Notes: generated from the sequence alone by a model not told the origin. A DNA stretch of 51,292 bases from Pseudomonadota bacterium (GCA_018672825.1 JABHUE010000086.1:1-51292), one strand, 5' to 3'. Positions 34,768-45,033 are shown, counted from the stretch's first letter. Numbers and translations are program-made.

Positions 34768-34773
34768 TATAAT
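34768..34773 (+). promoter_or_regulatory. Possible -10 box for sucA (TATAAT)
   Basis: A consensus TATAAT lies 59 bases before the sucA start. No clear -35 is seen at 16-18 bases, so activator help or chance is possible. Confidence 0.35.
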
Positions 34774-34831
34774 CCGCGTAGCATTTTCTCAAATCTCATA
34801 ATTTTCACTCACCGGTTCTAAACTTTACCGA

Positions 34832-37645
34832 ATGAGCAATAAGTCTGGTTCGGAATGGCGTCATTCCCTTGATTCTTTATCGGGGGAGAGTCGTGCCTAT
34901 CTTGAAGACATATACGAGCAGTTTTTATCAGACCCCAACAGCGTCTCCGCTGAATGGCAGTCTTTTTTTGCTGATATACCTTCCCTTTCCGATTACCGAT
35001 CAGGCGAGATTAGCAACGGTCGATCATCCACTGATCAAACCGGTCAGGAACGCAAGCAAGGAGCAGTCTTACGACTTATCAGTGCTTATCGAACGCGCGG
35101 CCACAGCGCCGCTGATCTTGATCCACTAGGGATTATCAAGCCGGAAATTCCGGAAGACTTCTCTCTTGATTTTCAGGGTCTAGAAAAAAGTGACCTCTCA
35201 AAAAATTTTGATTCAGGATCGCTCGCGTTTGGAAAACCCAGATTAACGCTTACGGAAATACGTCAACTTTGTGAGGCGGTCTACTGCGGTCCTTTAGGAG
35301 TGGAGTATATGCATATTACTAACACTCAGGAAAAGCGTTGGTTGCAGGAACGACTTGAAACAAGCCCCGTTCGGCCTAAAGAAAAGGGCGAACTTCGTAA
35401 ACATGTTCTCCAGCGATTAACCGCAGCCGAAGGGCTCGAGCGATATCTGCATAAACGATTTGTAGGTCAGAAACGATTTTCACTTGAGGGTGGTGAGACA
35501 CTAATCCCCGCGCTTCAAGAGTTAATTCAACAGTGTGGCCAGCAGGGAGTGCGGGAGATCGTCATTGGAATGGCGCATCGCGGTCGCCTCAATGTACTGG
35601 TCAATATCCTAGGGAAATCACCAGAAGATCTGTTTAGTGAGTTTGAAGGTAAAGTTGACGAGATCGGTAGTGATTTAAATACGGGTGACGTCAAATATCA
35701 CCAAGGCTTTTCTGCTGATATCGATACACCCGGTGGAGTCGTACATGTTGCTTTAGCGTTTAATCCCTCGCACCTTGAAATTATTGATCCGGTTGTGGAG
35801 GGCTCGGTTCGCGCACGACAAGATCGTCGTGGCGATCACGAAAAAGACGAAGTCATCCCCATTCTGATCCATGGAGACGCCGCTTTTGCGGGACAAGGCG
35901 TTGTTATGGAGACCCTGAATATGTCCAACACCCGGGGCTTTTCCACGGGTGGGACTATCCACCTGATTATTAATAATCAAATTGGATTTACAACCCGAAA
36001 TCCTTTAGACGCTCGCTCAACACCTTACTGCACCGAGATTGCGAAAATGGTGCAGGCCCCCATCTTCCATGTTAATGGCGATGATCCAGACGCGGTCTTG
36101 TTCGCGATGAAAGTCGCCTATGACTTTAGAATGGCTTTTCATAAAGACGTCGTCGTCGACATTATTTGTTATCGACGACTAGGCCATAACGAAGCAGATG
36201 AGCCTTCAATAACGCAACCTTCCATGTATCGAGTGATTCGGGATATGCCCACCACGCGACAACGATATGCCCAGCGACTCGTTGACGAGCGCGTCATATC
36301 CGATTCGGACGCCGACGCGCTTGTGACCCAGTATCGTGACGCAATGGACGATGGGCGCGTCGTTAATCCGCCAGCACGGGACCCGGATGAGTCGCTCTTT
36401 CTCGTCGACTGGATGCCTTATCTCGGCGTGAACTGGACTGAATCTGTCAAAACCAGCATTACCCCTGATCGCATCTTTTCACTCAACGAAAGGCTAATCA
36501 CTCTCCCTGAGGGCTTTGAGCCGCACTCTCGCGTCGCTCGAATACTGGCCGACCGCAACAAAATGGCACATGGTGAGCTACCGATGGATTGGGGCTTTGC
36601 AGAGACTCTTGCATACGCCTCTTTAATCGAAGATGGCTATTCAGTTCGACTGTCGGGTCAGGACGCCGGTAGAGGAACATTTTCGCACCGCCATGCTGTT
36701 CTCAAAAATCAAGCACGTCGACAGCCTTACGTCCCGCTAAGAGAGATTGGCAGTGATCCTTCGAAATTCCTCGTTATTGACTCTTTATTATCGGAAGAAG
36801 CCGTTCTTGGTTTTGAATATGGTTATGCAACAACTGAGCCGCGCACACTAACGATCTGGGAGGCTCAGTTTGGAGATTTTGCCAATGGCGCGCAGGTCGT
36901 AATCGATCAATTTATAAGCAGTGGTGAAGCAAAATGGCAGCGATTATGCGGTCTTACGCTGCTACTCCCGCATGGTTTGGAGGGACAAGGCCCCGAGCAT
37001 TCGTCCGCCAGACTTGAAAGATTTTTACAGTTGTGCGGCGACGATAATATGCAGGTTTGTGTGCCCACCACGCCAGCCCAATTCTTTCATTTGCTTCGTC
37101 GTCAGATGATCAGGCCTCTGCGTCGCCCACTCATCGTCATGACCCCTAAGAGCCTTTTACGACATCGGCAATCTGTATCAGATGTATCAGAATTATCAAG
37201 CAGTGGATTCTTAAATGTAATTGATGACCCCCAGATTGAGAATCGCAAGGCAGTCACACGAATTGTCCTTTGCAGTGGCAAGGTGTACTTCAGTCTTATC
37301 GGCGCACGGGCAAAATCTGATGACGCTAAAACAGCCATCATCAGGATTGAGCAGTTGTACCCCTTCCCGCAGGATCAACTGGAATCGATATTGAAAGAAT
37401 ACCCAAAATGCAAAACAGTGGTTTGGTGTCAAGAAGAGGCTCGAAATCAGGGCTCCTGGCACCGTATTCAGAATCAACTGAGTCGCGCCATTAACAAGGA
37501 TCAACAACTGGTGTATGTGAGTCGAGAGCCATCTGCCTCGCCCGCGGTTGGCTCCCACCAAAAGCACGTCGAGCAGCAGGAACAGTTGGTAAAAGAAGCG
37601 CTAGACGATGACTTTTCCCCCAATTTGAAAGCGGTAGGAGAATAA
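34832..37645 (+). CDS. sucA: 2-oxoglutarate dehydrogenase E1 component
   Basis: The thiamine-diphosphate decarboxylase of the citric-acid-cycle 2-oxoglutarate complex, 937 residues, the usual SucA length. The N-terminal E2-binding segment GESRAYLEDIYEQFLSDPNSVSAEWQSFF is present (motif region), then ISAYRTRGHSAADLDPLG. The ThDP-binding part has HVNGDDPDAV and YRRLGHNEADEP. The transketolase-like C-terminal half starts near 590 with GQDAGRGTFSHRHAV. It heads the operon with sucB and lpd. No sdh genes lie upstream within the window and no sucCD downstream. Confidence 0.96.
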   Translation: MSNKSGSEWRHSLDSLSGESRAYLEDIYEQFLSDPNSVSAEWQSFFADIPSLSDYRSGEISNGRSSTDQTGQERKQGAVLRLISAYRTRGHSAADLDPLGIIKPEIPEDFSLDFQGLEKSDLSKNFDSGSLAFGKPRLTLTEIRQLCEAVYCGPLGVEYMHITNTQEKRWLQERLETSPVRPKEKGELRKHVLQRLTAAEGLERYLHKRFVGQKRFSLEGGETLIPALQELIQQCGQQGVREIVIGMAHRGRLNVLVNILGKSPEDLFSEFEGKVDEIGSDLNTGDVKYHQGFSADIDTPGGVVHVALAFNPSHLEIIDPVVEGSVRARQDRRGDHEKDEVIPILIHGDAAFAGQGVVMETLNMSNTRGFSTGGTIHLIINNQIGFTTRNPLDARSTPYCTEIAKMVQAPIFHVNGDDPDAVLFAMKVAYDFRMAFHKDVVVDIICYRRLGHNEADEPSITQPSMYRVIRDMPTTRQRYAQRLVDERVISDSDADALVTQYRDAMDDGRVVNPPARDPDESLFLVDWMPYLGVNWTESVKTSITPDRIFSLNERLITLPEGFEPHSRVARILADRNKMAHGELPMDWGFAETLAYASLIEDGYSVRLSGQDAGRGTFSHRHAVLKNQARRQPYVPLREIGSDPSKFLVIDSLLSEEAVLGFEYGYATTEPRTLTIWEAQFGDFANGAQVVIDQFISSGEAKWQRLCGLTLLLPHGLEGQGPEHSSARLERFLQLCGDDNMQVCVPTTPAQFFHLLRRQMIRPLRRPLIVMTPKSLLRHRQSVSDVSELSSSGFLNVIDDPQIENRKAVTRIVLCSGKVYFSLIGARAKSDDAKTAIIRIEQLYPFPQDQLESILKEYPKCKTVVWCQEEARNQGSWHRIQNQLSRAINKDQQLVYVSREPSASPAVGSHQKHVEQQEQLVKEALDDDFSPNLKAVGE

Positions 37646-37648
37646 TCC

Positions 37649-38893
37649 GTGTCGGTCGAAATCAAAGTACCCTTGCTGCCTGAATCTGTCCCTGACGCCA
37701 CCATGCTTCGATGGCATGTTAAAAAAGGCCAGCAAGTCAGGCGTGATGAAAATCTAGTAGACATCGAGACTGAAAAAGTCGTTCTCGAAGTGCCTGCACC
37801 GCAAGACGGCGTGGTCTCGGAGATTCTCTATGTTGAAGGTGACACGGTCTTGGCAAATGACGTCATTGCAATCTTTGATGATAGCGGAACAGCAGTCGAG
37901 ACTTCCTCTGAAACGGTCCCTACCGACAACCCTGATGCAAAGTTGGCGGCACTCGATGCAGTCGAAACGACGACATCAAAAAATCACCCGGAGAAACCGG
38001 AGACCCGTCTTTTGGACGAATCGCGAGAATCGTCATCAACCGGATCAGCCGGTCCGGCGGCAAAACACGCAGCGGCCGAAACCGGGGTTGATCTGGCCCA
38101 AGTTTCTGGAACTGGTCCGAGGGGTCGAATCCTTAAGCAAGATGTTCTCGAGCAAAGCCGGACCTCAAATGAACTGCCGTCACTCAGCCAAGAACGTGAA
38201 CCGCGCCGCGAGCCGATGTCGCGACTTCGCAGAACGATCGCGGGAAGACTCGTCAATGCCCAGCATGAGGCCGCCATCCTTACGACATTCAATGAAGTTG
38301 ATCTTCATGAAATAAAAGCGATTCGCGCACGGTACAAAGAGACTTTTGAGAAAACGCACGGCGCGCGTCTCGGGTTTATGTCGTTTTTTGTAAAAGCGTG
38401 CGTGGAAGCCCTGAAACGCTATCCAATAATTAATGCGTCGGTTGATGAAAACGATATCCTGTTTCATGATTACTACGATATCGGTATCGCTGTCTCCTCC
38501 CCACGCGGATTGGTTGTTCCCGTATTGCGAGACGCACAAAAACTCGGCTTAGCGGAGATTGAGCTCGCAATTGCAGATTTTGGTGATCGTGCGCGCAATG
38601 GAAACCTCGGGATGGATGATCTCACAGGTGGGACGTTTACGATTACAAACGGCGGTGTGTTTGGATCAATGCTCTCAACGCCCATTCTGAATCCGCCACA
38701 AAGCGCGATTCTCGGGATGCATAAAATTCAGGATCGACCTGTTGCGCTAAGTGGGGAAGTTGTTATCCGTCCCATGATGTACATTGCGCTTTCCTATGAT
38801 CATCGAATCATCGACGGCGCCGACGCGGTTTCTTTTCTGGTTGCGATTAAAGAAACACTTGAAGATCCTGCCCGACTACTTCTCGAACTCTAG
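37649..38893 (+). CDS. sucB: Dihydrolipoyl succinyltransferase (E2)
   Basis: The core of the 2-oxoglutarate complex, 414 residues. A single lipoyl domain spans about 1-80, with the modified lysine in [12 protein letters not shown] flexible linker follows, then the E3/E1-binding domain ([25 protein letters not shown] region, about 130-165). The catalytic domain carries [13 protein letters not shown], with the active His and Asp, near 384-396. The start is GTG, three bases after the sucA stop. Confidence 0.96.
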   Translation: MSVEIKVPLLPESVPDATMLRWHVKKGQQVRRDENLVDIETEKVVLEVPAPQDGVVSEILYVEGDTVLANDVIAIFDDSGTAVETSSETVPTDNPDAKLAALDAVETTTSKNHPEKPETRLLDESRESSSTGSAGPAAKHAAAETGVDLAQVSGTGPRGRILKQDVLEQSRTSNELPSLSQEREPRREPMSRLRRTIAGRLVNAQHEAAILTTFNEVDLHEIKAIRARYKETFEKTHGARLGFMSFFVKACVEALKRYPIINASVDENDILFHDYYDIGIAVSSPRGLVVPVLRDAQKLGLAEIELAIADFGDRARNGNLGMDDLTGGTFTITNGGVFGSMLSTPILNPPQSAILGMHKIQDRPVALSGEVVIRPMMYIALSYDHRIIDGADAVSFLVAIKETLEDPARLLLEL

Positions 38894-38950
38894 CTTTCAA
38901 GTTATCAATCCCCTGCGAGCCGATTCAAACCCGCCTTTACTATCATTGCC

Positions 38951-40381
38951 ATGACAGAGAACGAATTTGATGTTGTCATCATCGGTGCGGGGCCCGGGGG
39001 TTATGTCGCCGCGATTCGGTGTGCGCAATTAGGACTGAAGACCGCGTGCGTCGACCGATGGGTAACCAGTAACAACACAGCCTCTCCAGGTGGCACCTGC
39101 CTGAACGTCGGATGCATTCCTTCAAAAGCGCTGCTTGAGTCTTCGGAACGTTATGAGCAGATGCAACTGCATGCTTCAGATCACGGTATTGATGTAACTG
39201 GAATCTCAATAGACGTACCAAAAATGCAAGCGCGCAAAGACAAAGTTGTTAGAGACCTTACCTGTGGAATCACCGCACTGTTCAAGTCGAATAAAGTAAC
39301 CTTCATAAGCGGTCGCGGCGTACTCACCAACCAGGGTCGGGTGGACGTCACGCTTAATGATGGATCCATGCAAAACCTCCATAGTGAACATGTCATTCTT
39401 GCGAGCGGTTCAACACCAATTTCTCTTCCCGGCATTGAGGTGAATGACAAAACTATCTTTGATTCCAGCGGCGCACTTGAATTCCAGAGCGTGCCCAAGA
39501 CGCTGGGCATCATTGGTGCAGGTGTCATTGGACTCGAACTCGGCAGCGTGTGGCGGCGTCTGGGCTCATCAGTTGTAATTCTTGAAGCGCAAGAATCCCT
39601 ACTCCCAACTGCTGATCCAATGATTGCCCGTGAGGCCAAAAAACAGTTCACCCAACAAGGTTTGGATATTCGTCTAAGTTGTAAAGTGAACAAAGTGCAG
39701 TCAAGTCAAAGCGGATGCGTCGTTGAATATCAATCGTCCGAAGGTCAACAGAAATTGGAGGTTGAGCGACTGATCGTCGCCGTGGGACGACGCCCGTATA
39801 GTGATAGCCTGATTGGACCCGAGTGCGGTCTAAAACCGAATGATCGAGGACTCATTGACGTCGACGACAAATGCGAGAGTGCGTTACCTGGTGTTTGGGC
39901 CATTGGCGACCTCGTGCGTGGACCTATGCTTGCTCACAAAGCTTCTGAAGAGGGCATCGCAGTTGCCGAGCAAATAGCGACCGGAATAAGTCATGTGGAC
40001 CTGAATATCATTCCCTGGGTGATCTACTCTCACCCCGAGATCGCATGGGTCGGCGCGACAGAACCAGAACTCAAGGCATCTAGCGCTGAGTACACCTCCG
40101 GTATCTTCCCCTTTGCAGCATCAGGTCGCGCTCAGGCCGTTGGCGCTACCGCCGGATTTATCAAGATACTCGCTGATCACAACACTGATCGCATTCTGGG
40201 AGTCCACCTCATTGGAAAGCAGGCCTCGGAAATGGTCAATGAGGCGGTCTTCGCAATGTCGATGGAAGCCACAGCGGAAGATCTTGCTCGAACTGTTCAT
40301 GCCCATCCCACGCTAGGAGAGGCCCTGCATGAAGCAGCCCTTGCCTCCGACGGACGGGCAATTCATAAAGCCAATAGATAA
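38951..40381 (+). CDS. lpd: Dihydrolipoyl dehydrogenase (E3)
   Basis: The flavoprotein that reoxidises lipoyl groups, 476 residues. The FAD motif GAGPGGYVAA (about 12-21), the redox-active pair GGTCLNVGCIPSK (about 46-58), the NAD motif GAGVIGLELGSVW and the C-terminal active-site HAHPTLGEALHEAA are all intact. It follows sucB by 57 bases, so this complex seems to have its own E3 rather than sharing one from a pyruvate dehydrogenase operon elsewhere. Confidence 0.95.
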   Translation: MTENEFDVVIIGAGPGGYVAAIRCAQLGLKTACVDRWVTSNNTASPGGTCLNVGCIPSKALLESSERYEQMQLHASDHGIDVTGISIDVPKMQARKDKVVRDLTCGITALFKSNKVTFISGRGVLTNQGRVDVTLNDGSMQNLHSEHVILASGSTPISLPGIEVNDKTIFDSSGALEFQSVPKTLGIIGAGVIGLELGSVWRRLGSSVVILEAQESLLPTADPMIAREAKKQFTQQGLDIRLSCKVNKVQSSQSGCVVEYQSSEGQQKLEVERLIVAVGRRPYSDSLIGPECGLKPNDRGLIDVDDKCESALPGVWAIGDLVRGPMLAHKASEEGIAVAEQIATGISHVDLNIIPWVIYSHPEIAWVGATEPELKASSAEYTSGIFPFAASGRAQAVGATAGFIKILADHNTDRILGVHLIGKQASEMVNEAVFAMSMEATAEDLARTVHAHPTLGEALHEAALASDGRAIHKANR

Positions 40382-40426
40382 CCCCCTCCCAGCGTCGGGT
40401 AACCGGCACAAAGAAAAGCAGTTTTA

Positions 40427-40435
40427 TGTTAGAAT
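40427..40435 (+). promoter_or_regulatory. Possible extended -10 site before the 81-residue gene
   Basis: TGTTAGAAT (TG-n-TAGAAT) lies 85 bases before the start at 40521. A TTGACA at 40446 has no -10 at a proper distance. Weak support. Confidence 0.25.
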
Positions 40436-40520
40436 CCGGCCTCGCTTGACAGGCTTATCGGCGCAAGTGACGCGTATCTTTCGCGCAACTTAATCTCCCA
40501 GCTCCGGCCGTTTTAGACTC

Positions 40521-40766
40521 ATGAAAAAAGCTGAACCTATACTTAATACCGAAGATTTCCCTCATCTTTGCTATAACGTCGTCACCATTGAAAAAGCGGA
40601 GCTTCCAAGTGGCGGATCTGACGGCACGTGCTACCGGTACGTCGTCGCCAATTCTGTCTCGTCAGTCACTGGATATCGCCAAGGCACAAAGCGTGAAGTA
40701 TCACAATATTGCGTTACCCTCATCGAAGACCTGAACCTGCGGACAATTCCAAAGAAAAAAGCCTGA
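40521..40766 (+). CDS. Small conserved-looking protein of unknown function
   Basis: An 81-residue soluble protein, beginning MKKAEPILNTEDFPHLCYNVV and ending in basic TIPKKKA. No signal peptide or membrane segment is present. A central Gly/Ser-rich turn (LPSGGSDGTCYRYVVANSVSSVTGYRQG region) and a following beta-like stretch suggest a small beta-rich fold. Three cysteines are present (about 18, 37 and 63). I do not recognise the family. Its independent upstream region and ordinary codon use support a real gene. It lies between lpd and a FetB-like permease, with no obvious link to either. Confidence 0.65.
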   Translation: MKKAEPILNTEDFPHLCYNVVTIEKAELPSGGSDGTCYRYVVANSVSSVTGYRQGTKREVSQYCVTLIEDLNLRTIPKKKA

Positions 40767-40847
40767 CGCAGGTTTTATTAAGCTGAAATCCCAATCAGCG
40801 CCCTTTCAACTTCTGTGACCGTATTCGCCGTCTTCTGAGACGATACC

Positions 40848-41564
40848 ATGGGACCATCAGTTGAACCAATTACGCTGACCCGGTTAGCGCTCATCCTAAT
40901 TCCCGTTTTGGTCGTCGTTGCGATACAGTGGCGATGGTCTTTATCGGGCCGAACCTCAATTTATGGTTTGGCAAGAATGGTTGCACAGCTGCTAGTCGTG
41001 GGCTACGTATTAATCTTTCTTTTTGATTCCGATCAGCCCCTGCTTGTTCTGACGATCCTCGCCGTCATGATTGCTACAGCAAGCTGGATTGCGCTTCGAC
41101 CGCTTAGATCCAAAATTAAATCTCTCTACCTGATGTCAATCGGGGCAATCTCAGTCGGAAGTCTCCCCGTTCTTCTTATCTCAACCCAATTGGTTATCCA
41201 GGTAGAACCCTGGTTCGAACCCCGATACCTGATCCCACTGGCAGGCATGATTTTTTCAAACGCGATGAACTCGGTAAGCATCGCAGCAGAACGCTTCGAG
41301 ACTGAACTAGACCGAAATTCGACGCCTATCCAAGCGCGAAATATCGCCATGAACGCGGCCATGATTCCTTTAGTCAACTCGTTATTCGCGGTGGGCATTG
41401 TCTCTCTTCCCGGAATGATGACAGGACAGGTGTTGTCCGGCATTTCACCCCTGATTGCCGCTCGTTATCAGATTCTTGTCATGTGTATGTTGTTTAGTGC
41501 ATCAGGAATATCGGCTGCCTGCTACTTAAATTTGCTCACAAGACGAAAGATAAGTACTCCCTAA
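40848..41564 (+). CDS. FetB/UPF0014-family ABC permease
   Basis: A 238-residue membrane protein with about six to seven hydrophobic segments. It belongs to the FetB (UPF0014) family, judged by SIYGLARMVAQLLVVGYVL near 36-55, PLAGMIFSNAMNSVSIAAERFE near 130-151 and ALFAVGIVSLPGMMTGQVL-like text near 180-200. E. coli FetAB exports iron and protects against peroxide. The partner ATPase FetA is not adjacent here. Its stop codon overlaps that of the convergent gene by three bases. Confidence 0.78.
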   Translation: MGPSVEPITLTRLALILIPVLVVVAIQWRWSLSGRTSIYGLARMVAQLLVVGYVLIFLFDSDQPLLVLTILAVMIATASWIALRPLRSKIKSLYLMSIGAISVGSLPVLLISTQLVIQVEPWFEPRYLIPLAGMIFSNAMNSVSIAAERFETELDRNSTPIQARNIAMNAAMIPLVNSLFAVGIVSLPGMMTGQVLSGISPLIAARYQILVMCMLFSASGISAACYLNLLTRRKISTP

Positions 41565-42412
41565 GAGGATCGATCAAACAACTGCAAAACAAGCGCGATG
41601 AGTAATATTCCACCGCCGACTAACGTTGCCCCGGTTGGAACCTCATTGAACGCAATCAAAACCCATATCGGAGCCAAAACCGGTTCACCTAAAGAAAATA
41701 GTGTCAATTGGACCGCGGGCACCGTTTGAGCCGCGAGCGCAAAGAGCACGCTACCCAGCCCGAGTTGCACTACTCCAAGCGCAGAGCACCATAAGGCCTC
41801 CGCTAACGGTATTAACAGTCCAACCCCTGTCGCAAAACTCATTCCACAGCTAATGAGAGTCCCCACAAACCCGCCACACAACACGGCGGGGGTCATATCT
41901 AAATTTTTCCCAATCCGAAGACTGACGGCATAGGCACCAAAAAACATGATGCCCAGAATGGCAACGGAAACGCCAAATATGTCCCCCACCTGAAGCCGCC
42001 CACCCACCATAATGGCAATACCCACAAACGCGAGGCCAATGCTAATCCAGCCGCGCTTATGGGTTCGCTCTTGAAGGATAATGTTTGCAAGCAGAGCTGC
42101 AAAAACGGGAGCCGCTGCCATGACAAAAACGGCAACCGCTACTGTTGTGTACTTCAGTGCCACAACATTGCAAAGCATAGCCCCGCTTAACAAGCACCCC
42201 GCAAAAAATCCTTTCTTTCCACTTTTTCTGATGACAGACAGTCCTGACCGTCGATATCTCAGCAGAATCACAAGGCCGACGAAAAGAGTCAGTGCACCAC
42301 AGCGATAGAAGTTAATCTGCCACTCGGTTGCAACGCTGAGAGATTTCACGACCACCCCTGCTAGACTCCAAAAAACCGGAGCCAGGATGGCAAAAAGATA
42401 ATGATGTTTCAA
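41561..42412 (-). CDS. EamA/DMT-family membrane transporter
   Basis: A 283-residue inner-membrane protein with ten hydrophobic segments in two EamA halves, the drug/metabolite transporter layout. Marks are APVFWSLAGVVVKSLS near the N-terminus, AAPVFAALLANIILQERTHKRGWISIGLAFVGIAIM at the end of the first half, and GEPVLAPIWVLIAFNEVPTGATLVGGGILL at the end of the second. The substrate is unknown; members export amino acids or other metabolites. It is convergent with the FetB-like gene. Confidence 0.87.
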   Translation of the reverse strand: MKHHYLFAILAPVFWSLAGVVVKSLSVATEWQINFYRCGALTLFVGLVILLRYRRSGLSVIRKSGKKGFFAGCLLSGAMLCNVVALKYTTVAVAVFVMAAAPVFAALLANIILQERTHKRGWISIGLAFVGIAIMVGGRLQVGDIFGVSVAILGIMFFGAYAVSLRIGKNLDMTPAVLCGGFVGTLISCGMSFATGVGLLIPLAEALWCSALGVVQLGLGSVLFALAAQTVPAVQLTLFSLGEPVLAPIWVLIAFNEVPTGATLVGGGILLIALVLQLFDRSS

Positions 42413-42475
42413 CCCTCACTCCTAAGCTGTAATCTTGATTCCTAAGGTTTAAAAAAATTTCAAAAAAGAAAGATT

Positions 42476-43108
42476 ATGTCCAAACGCATTAAATGGTATT
42501 TCGACTTCATATCGCCTTTTTCATATTTACAACTGAAAAAGCTTGAGCAAGTAAAACACCCTCTCGAAATCGAGATGATTCCTGTCTTGTTTGCAGGATT
42601 ACTAAAAAAGTGGGGGCATAAAGGGCCAGCTGAACTAGAGCCCAAACGCCTTGATACTTATAAATTCTGTCAGTGGTATGCAGATACCCATGATATTCCA
42701 TTTCAGGTGCCCCAAGCACATCCGTTTAACCCGCTTTCGTACTTGAGATTATGCATCGCCCTCGGTAGCACCCCGGGGAATATCCACGATATTTTTAACT
42801 TTCTTTGGGGCGAATGTCCTCCCGCTCATCAGGCGGAAGCGATTCAGGGTTTAGCTAAACGTCTCGGCGTTACCCATCTGGATCAACTTCTTTCAGATCC
42901 TAAGGTTAAAACGGAATTAATAAGCAATACCGAAAGCGCAATTAAAGACGGGGTATACGGCGTACCTACGTTCGTTATCAACAAACAACGATTCTGGGGC
43001 CTCGATCAGATGGATATGATGCTCGATTTTCTAGAACGCGGAATGATGATCGATGCAGGAGAATACGCGCGACTGACGAAACTGCCATACGGTATACGGC
43101 GCTCCTAA
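42476..43108 (+). CDS. 2-hydroxychromene-2-carboxylate isomerase-like, DsbA fold
   Basis: A 210-residue cytoplasmic protein of the DsbA/HCCA-isomerase (kappa GST) family. The N-terminal WYFDFISPFSYLQLKKLE has the serine that replaces the thiol of DsbA, and the cis-proline segment is GVPTFVINKQRFWG near 159-172. It ends LDFLERG plus a short tail. Homologues isomerise a naphthalene breakdown product, but most are of unknown role, and no aromatic catabolism genes lie nearby. Confidence 0.82.
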   Translation: MSKRIKWYFDFISPFSYLQLKKLEQVKHPLEIEMIPVLFAGLLKKWGHKGPAELEPKRLDTYKFCQWYADTHDIPFQVPQAHPFNPLSYLRLCIALGSTPGNIHDIFNFLWGECPPAHQAEAIQGLAKRLGVTHLDQLLSDPKVKTELISNTESAIKDGVYGVPTFVINKQRFWGLDQMDMMLDFLERGMMIDAGEYARLTKLPYGIRRS

Positions 43109-43162
43109 AAATATGAACTCATCGGGCGGCTACGAGTGATGCCGTAGATATCACTTAGAAAT

Positions 43163-43239
43163 TGGCGCGCCCGGAGAGATTCGAACTCCCGACCTCATGG
43201 TTCGTAGCCATGCACTCTATCCAACTGAGCTACGGGCGC
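43163..43239 (-). tRNA. tRNA-Arg (anticodon ACG)
   Basis: Read on the minus strand, a full cloverleaf is visible. It has acceptor GCGCCCG/CGGGCGC, D arm GCTC..GAGT, anticodon stem CATGG/CCATG with loop CTACGAA (anticodon ACG), T arm GGGAG-TTCGAAT-CTCTC, and discriminator G with an encoded CCA. It is the usual tRNA-Arg beside tRNA-Ser and csrA. Confidence 0.96.
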
Positions 43240-43286
43240 TTCCGTTTACGATTTTACCACGCGACGCTGGAACTGATGCGGAATCA

Positions 43287-43381
<95 letters not shown>

Positions 43382-43411
43382 GTTTAAATTGAAACTTTCG
43401 TTTTGGGACTT

Positions 43412-43606
43412 TTATTCCGGATCCTGCACCTCGGTCGTATCTGCTTCCGGCTTCAATCGGTTCAGAATTTCTTTACGATTAACGACAACATTGCGGGGTG
43501 CGTTAACCCCGACCCTGACCTGACCGCCCCGAACCTCGAGCACGGTGACCTCGATGTTATCACCAATAGATAACGTTTCCCCCACTTTCCTAGTCAGAAT
43601 AAGCAC
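43412..43606 (-). CDS. csrA: Carbon storage regulator CsrA
   Basis: An RNA-binding dimer that represses or stabilises target mRNAs at GGA sites. The 64-residue protein is full length, with [34 protein letters not shown] and the C-terminal helix RKEILNRLK. The RNA-contact residues L4 and R44 are kept. Position 43, a histidine in the usual VHREE, is Asn here (VNRKE), and the next Glu is Lys. It lies between tRNA-Ser and lysC as expected. Confidence 0.94.
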   Translation of the reverse strand: MLILTRKVGETLSIGDNIEVTVLEVRGGQVRVGVNAPRNVVVNRKEILNRLKPEADTTEVQDPE

Positions 43607-43704
43607 TCAAATATGTTCCTTTGCCTCGCGCTGCGGTTTAAGTACAAGACGATCGCCATATTTTTATCGAAGAATAATATTTTACACCACCGCAATGACT
43701 TGAA

Positions 43705-44958
43705 TCATTCTCCCCCAAGGTGCCCCAGACTTTCCTCAGTAGGATCGGAGTCAAGTCCAAATGCCTTATGCAGCGTTCGAACGGCAAGCTCCAGATACTT
43801 GTCGTTCACGCCAATCGAGATTTTAATTTCCGAGGTCGAGATTAACTCGATGTTGATCCCTTCTCGAGCTAACGCTTCAAACATCTTCGCTGCAATTCCG
43901 GAATGGGAGCGCATGCCAACCCCAACAATCGCAATCTTGGCTAAGGTATCGTCACCCGCCACCTCGCGGGCCGCCAAATTTTCTGAAATCTCCTCAAGAA
44001 GCTTCTTTGCTAACGGGTATTCGCCACGATTAACGGTAAACGTGAGATCCGTGGTGCCATCTTGGGCAACATTCTGGATAATCATATCGATATTCAGGTG
44101 CGCCTCAGAGAGCGGACCAAAAATCTGTGATGCGATCCCGGGTTCATCCGGAACCCCGCGAATGGTCAGTTTGGCTTCGTCCCGGTTATAGGCAATGCCA
44201 GCAATCAGCGGCTCTTCCATATCCCTTACCTCATGTGTAATCAATGTGCCTGGTCCATCCTCAAAAGAGGATAAAACCCTTAAAGGAACTCGATATTTTC
44301 CAGCAAACTCGACCGATCGGGTTTGCAAGACTTTAGCGCCCTGGCTCGCAAGCTCCAGCATCTCTTCAACCGTAATCTGATCCAGTCGTCTTGCCTCAGG
44401 GACAATCCGGGGGTCAGTGGTATAGACGCCATCAACATCCGTAAAAATTCTGCACTCATCAGCCTTAAGCGCTGCCGCCATCGCAACCGCGGTGGTATCC
44501 GAGCCGCCCCGGCCTAACGTCGTGATATTCCCGCTTTCGTCCGCACCCTGAAAACCTGCAATCACAACGATCCGACCCTGCTCCAGATCCTCTCGAACTT
44601 TGGCGTCGTCAATACCAAGAATCCGAGCTTTACCATGAACGTTATCGGTGAGAATTCGCACCTGACTGCCCGTGTACGAGCGAGCCTCAACCTCAAGCTT
44701 ATTTAGCGCCATTGACAATAGCGCGATAGTGACCTGTTCGCCCGTTGAAACGAGGACGTCCATCTCTCGGGCTTCCGAATCCGGATTGATCTCATTGGCT
44801 AATGCAATGAGACGGTTGGTCTCGCCCGACATTGCGGAAACCACAACAACTAATCGCTCACCCTTCTGATGACTCGCCGCGACCCGCGCTGCTACCGCAT
44901 TGATTCGCTCGACAGATCCTACAGAGGTGCCACCGTATTTTTCAACTACCAAAAACAT
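43705..44958 (-). CDS. lysC: Aspartate kinase
   Basis: The first enzyme of the aspartate family pathway (lysine, threonine, methionine, diaminopimelate), 417 residues. The kinase domain starts with [15 protein letters not shown] and has [14 protein letters not shown] near 150-163. Two C-terminal ACT domains (about 265-405) provide feedback control and contain [17 protein letters not shown] and [18 protein letters not shown]. The length fits the monofunctional class with lysine/threonine control. It sits 75 bases after alaS and 98 bases before csrA. Confidence 0.95.
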   Translation of the reverse strand: MFLVVEKYGGTSVGSVERINAVAARVAASHQKGERLVVVVSAMSGETNRLIALANEINPDSEAREMDVLVSTGEQVTIALLSMALNKLEVEARSYTGSQVRILTDNVHGKARILGIDDAKVREDLEQGRIVVIAGFQGADESGNITTLGRGGSDTTAVAMAAALKADECRIFTDVDGVYTTDPRIVPEARRLDQITVEEMLELASQGAKVLQTRSVEFAGKYRVPLRVLSSFEDGPGTLITHEVRDMEEPLIAGIAYNRDEAKLTIRGVPDEPGIASQIFGPLSEAHLNIDMIIQNVAQDGTTDLTFTVNRGEYPLAKKLLEEISENLAAREVAGDDTLAKIAIVGVGMRSHSGIAAKMFEALAREGINIELISTSEIKISIGVNDKYLELAVRTLHKAFGLDSDPTEESLGHLGGE

Positions 44959-45033
44959 ATTTTTTCAAATTTTTGAAGGTCGTGCATTAGACCTTTTTAA
45001 AGTCAATGAGTAAAGTCGGGCTAATATCAGATG

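Noticed and set aside
42476-43108. Naphthalene catabolism gene (HCCA isomerase)
   Set aside because: Only the fold family is supported; no aromatic-degradation genes lie nearby.
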